Assembly (NCBI GenBank): GCA_003518205.1 | Contig: DOZC01000027.1 | Coordinates: 1-7,424, forward strand | DNA: 7,424 nt | From: Minisyncoccota bacterium | GTDB lineage: Bacteria > Patescibacteriota > Microgenomatia > UBA1400 > PJMF01 | Direction: 5' to 3' | In this document: piece by piece, positions 5,569 to 7,424 of the stretch | How the letters are laid out: each line of letters opens with the position of its first letter | Position numbering within the stretch: position 1 is the first letter of the stretch | The notes under the pieces: generated by a model | Databases searched by the model: none | Seen by the model: only the letters and a program-made list of their open reading frames with translations | Told to the model about the DNA's origin: nothing | Made by a program: the position numbers and the translations under genes

Positions 5569-6006
5569 ATGTTACTTAAGCAAACTTTGATGGAAGACAT
5601 GAAGCAAGCCATGCGAGAGGGTAATGCGCTCAAACGCGACACTGTGCGCACAATCATGTCTGAAGTAAAAAACTTTGAGATCGATAATGGCCAGCAAGAT
5701 GATGCTGGGGTACAGAAAATTGTGGCTAAATTGGTGAAGCAGTTTCAAGATGCCCTGGGTGATTTCAAGACTGCCCAGAGAGAAGATTTAATTTCTGAAA
5801 CCCAGACCAAGCTTGATATTCTCCAAGCCTACTTGCCTCAACAAATGTCAGAAACCGAGCTCCAAGCTATTGTGGCAGAAGTGATAGCTGCTGCGCCAGC
5901 TAAAGTGATGGGTCCAATTATCGGACTGGTGATGAAGCGAGTGGCGGGTCAGGCTGACGGAGGGCGAGTTTCGACTGCGGTCAAAGCGGCTTTGGCTCAA
6001 AATTAA
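5569..6006 (+). CDS. yqeY: GatB/YqeY domain protein
   Basis: A 145-residue protein of the usual YqeY length, resembling the tRNA-binding C-terminal part of the GatB subunit of Asp/Glu-tRNA amidotransferase. The N-terminal LMEDMKQAMREGNALKRDTV (7-26), the central LDILQAYLPQQMSETEL (82-98) and the C-terminal VMGPIIGLVMKRVAGQADGG (113-132) are the family landmarks. The role of free-standing YqeY is not firmly known; tRNA binding is inferred from the family. The chosen ATG has AGAAAGG a few bases upstream; an in-frame GTG at 5515 lies inside the hairpin and is less likely. It is the first gene of a plus-strand cluster and ends 4 nt before the next start. Confidence 0.92.
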   Translation: MLLKQTLMEDMKQAMREGNALKRDTVRTIMSEVKNFEIDNGQQDDAGVQKIVAKLVKQFQDALGDFKTAQREDLISETQTKLDILQAYLPQQMSETELQAIVAEVIAAAPAKVMGPIIGLVMKRVAGQADGGRVSTAVKAALAQN

Positions 6007-6010
6007 GACC

Positions 6011-6655
6011 ATGAAAACTCGAACTGTAGGTGAAGTGTTGCAGTCAGAACGAATCAATCAGAAAATTTCGCTCGAAACCTTGGCAACGCAATCCCGAATT
6101 AAACTTGTCTTATTGGAGGCGCTGGAAGCCAACGAGTTCACCAAGCTCCCAGCAGCAGTTTATGTGAAAGGTTATATCAAAGCTTATGCTAGGTTGTTGG
6201 GTTTTGATTCTCAACCAGTGGTGGCTCTGCTTCGGCGGGATTTTAAAGAGAGTGCTCGGGGTCAATTGGTACCGAGAGAATTTCTCAAACCCACTCTGCG
6301 GCGCCGACCCTTATTTACGCCGATGCGATTTTTGGCGGTGAGTTTAATTGCCGGATTATTAACTGTTTTTGGTTATGTGGCTTGGCAATGGCGGGGTTTA
6401 TCTCAGCCACCGCTATTAGTAGTTACTCAACCAGTGGAATCAGCTCAGGTGGCTGCCAAGGTTACCGTCAAAGGTTTAACTCAACCCGATAATGTGGTTT
6501 GGGTCCAAGACCAACCAGTGGCTCTCAAGCCCGATGGTAGTTTCACGACTGATTTAGTTTTACCGGTCGAAGGTTTGGTGACAATCAAAATTTCAGCCAC
6601 CAACAGACGAGGTCAGCAAACTATCAAAGAACGCACTGTGGTGGTGAAGTATTAA
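6011..6655 (+). CDS. RodZ-like HTH membrane protein with an extracytoplasmic Ig-like domain
   Basis: A 214-residue single-pass protein. Residues 4-75 form a RodZ-type helix-turn-helix (TVGEVLQSERINQKISLETL, later EFTKLPAAVYVKGYIKAYARLLG). A basic stretch (TLRRRP, 95-100) precedes one membrane segment at about 106-126. Residues about 135-214 are beta-rich, with V-x-V alternation and GSFTTDLVL, like the small Ig-like or glucodextranase-B-type domains seen outside membranes. The HTH should therefore be cytoplasmic and the Ig-like part outside. RodZ links MreB to the wall machinery in rod-shaped bacteria; whether this shorter protein does so is inferred. It starts 4 nt after yqeY with no clear Shine-Dalgarno sequence, which suggests translational coupling. 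Confidence 0.85.
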   Translation: MKTRTVGEVLQSERINQKISLETLATQSRIKLVLLEALEANEFTKLPAAVYVKGYIKAYARLLGFDSQPVVALLRRDFKESARGQLVPREFLKPTLRRRPLFTPMRFLAVSLIAGLLTVFGYVAWQWRGLSQPPLLVVTQPVESAQVAAKVTVKGLTQPDNVVWVQDQPVALKPDGSFTTDLVLPVEGLVTIKISATNRRGQQTIKERTVVVKY

Positions 6656-6678
6656 ACCTGAAACCGCTCATCATGGAG

Positions 6679-6684
6679 TACAAT
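6679..6684 (+). promoter_or_regulatory. Possible -10 element before the small membrane protein genes
   Basis: TACAAT lies in the 67-nt gap after the RodZ-like gene, 38 nt before the next start codon. It has the same GTACAAT core as the site before YqeY. No -35 hexamer is found at normal spacing, so this may be chance. Apart from this and a ribosome-binding site, I see nothing else in the gap. Confidence 0.25.
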
Positions 6685-6722
6685 AACTCAAGCAATACAT
6701 TTTAAGTTTTAAAAGGAAAATT

Positions 6723-6998
6723 ATGGCAGAAATTTTACCAATCGTTTTAATCGTAGTTTTAATTTTATTAACGATCATTTTGTCAGTAGTTGGAGTTCAA
6801 ATTGTGTTGACTTTGATCGAAGTTCGCAAGACTTTAACTAGAGTCAATGGAGTTTTGGATGAGTGGGAAGATAAGCTAGACGCTCTATCTAGTCCGCTGA
6901 AGAATTTCAGTGGTTTGGTGGGTGGTCTGCAAACTGGCTTCAAAATGTTTGAGTCCTTTGTGGGTTGGTTGGGTCAAGATAAAACTGACCGAAAATAA
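6723..6998 (+). CDS. Small DUF948-like membrane protein
   Basis: A 91-residue protein with one strongly hydrophobic N-terminal segment (about residues 4-29), followed by an amphipathic stretch, TLIEVRKTLTRVNGVLDEWEDKLDALSSPL, shown here only to mark residues about 30 to 59 in two parts: EVRKTLTRVNGVLDEW and EDKLDALSSPL. This layout, a membrane anchor then a short coiled-coil-like helix, resembles DUF948 proteins, whose function is unknown. A clear ribosome-binding site, AAAAGGA (6711-6717), precedes the ATG. The next gene starts 11 nt after its stop and is YtxH-like; such pairs occur together in other bacteria, so the two may act as an envelope-associated pair. Confidence 0.8.
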   Translation: MAEILPIVLIVVLILLTIILSVVGVQIVLTLIEVRKTLTRVNGVLDEWEDKLDALSSPLKNFSGLVGGLQTGFKMFESFVGWLGQDKTDRK

Positions 6999-7009
6999 TA
7001 TGGCTGATT

Positions 7010-7424
7010 ATGTCTGGCAAATCTGACACCACAAAATTAGGGGCTGAGTTGCGAAATCTTAAAGACTCACTTCCACCGTCAACTTCTCAGTTTGTCGGGG
7101 GTTTAGTCATGGGTTTAGTATTGGGAACAGCCGGATATTATTTCTTTGGTACTTCTGAGGGTAAAAAACACCGAGCTGTTTTGGTGAAAAGATGGCAGAC
7201 TTTGGCTGCGGAAGTGACAGATGCGGCAGCCACTAAATCTACTCCTAAATCAACCAAATCAAGCTTGTCGGAATTTTTGCGGACGGGTTTGCGAAAATTT
7301 GCCGCTGAGTTGGGTGCCAATGATTGGAAACCAAGTGAAGGTTTAACAACTACCAAATTTCGATCGACTCAAACTTCCAGTGTTCTAGCGCCTCAACGCA
7401 AATCCAAAACTCTGCGAGCCAAGT
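7010..7424 (+). CDS. YtxH-like glycine-rich membrane protein (3' end outside the window)
   Basis: 138 codons are open from ATG 7010 to the window edge with no stop. Residues 27-47 (QFVGGLVMGLVLGTAGYYFF) form a glycine-zipper-like membrane segment followed by GTSEGKKHR, the pattern of YtxH-domain proteins. The later part is rich in Lys, Ser and Thr (TKSTPKSTKSS at 75-85) and contains LSEFLRTGLRKFAAEL (86-101), a likely amphipathic helix. YtxH proteins are small, often stress-linked and functionally undefined. Its start lies 11 nt after the previous stop and has only a weak ribosome-binding site, so coupling to the upstream gene is likely. An ATG at 7000 in another frame closes after 8 codons and is not used. 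Confidence 0.8.
   Translation, partial: MSGKSDTTKLGAELRNLKDSLPPSTSQFVGGLVMGLVLGTAGYYFFGTSEGKKHRAVLVKRWQTLAAEVTDAAATKSTPKSTKSSLSEFLRTGLRKFAAELGANDWKPSEGLTTTKFRSTQTSSVLAPQRKSKTLRAK

Noticed and set aside
5848..6057. Minus-strand open frame of 69 codons
   Set aside because: It is antisense to the end of yqeY and the start of the RodZ-like gene.
7138..7356. Minus-strand open frame of 72 codons
   Set aside because: It is antisense to the YtxH-like gene, which has clear domain features.
1..7424. CRISPR array, insertion sequence or integrase
   Set aside because: No spaced direct repeats, terminal inverted repeats or transposase/integrase motifs were found in any frame.

Overview
The window looks like part of a bacterial chromosome with a modest GC content and tightly packed genes. 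The small housekeeping set, the mostly Shine-Dalgarno-poor starts and the pairing of a DUF948-like with a YtxH-like small membrane protein are all reminiscent of Candidatus Patescibacteria (CPR, perhaps Microgenomates-like). That placement is an inference from gene style, not from a marker gene. TAA, TAG and TGA all serve as stops at sensible places, so the standard bacterial code fits.

Layout. (1) 45-1058, plus strand: a promoter-like sequence and a class II Fic-family protein. (2) 1065-1508, minus strand: a complete one-piece tmRNA (ssrA), tail to tail with fic. It has a tRNA-like end, helix H2, pseudoknot PK1, a 34-codon tag frame, helix H5 and three further H-type pseudoknots. (3) 1543-5343, minus strand, in transcription order: tRNA-Val(CAC), a D-2-hydroxyacid dehydrogenase starting 6 nt after the tRNA, a ComF-type phosphoribosyltransferase, and a 689-residue protein I cannot identify. 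A good promoter and a long leader hairpin precede the tRNA. (4) 5344-5568: an intergenic region with promoters facing both ways and an unusually GC-rich hairpin. (5) 5569-7424, plus strand: GatB/YqeY-like protein, a RodZ-like HTH/membrane/Ig-like protein, a DUF948-like small membrane protein, and a YtxH-like protein that runs off the end.

How the parts relate. tmRNA and tRNA-Val serve translation, and YqeY resembles the tRNA-binding tail of GatB. ComF points to DNA uptake. The RodZ-like, DUF948-like and YtxH-like proteins form a small envelope-associated group. The strongest points for follow-up are the tmRNA (long tag ending in Val rather than the usual Ala-Ala, and a T-loop off consensus), the tRNA-mRNA arrangement with its leader hairpin, and the unidentified 689-residue protein. 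I saw no CRISPR array, insertion sequence, integrase or replication origin.
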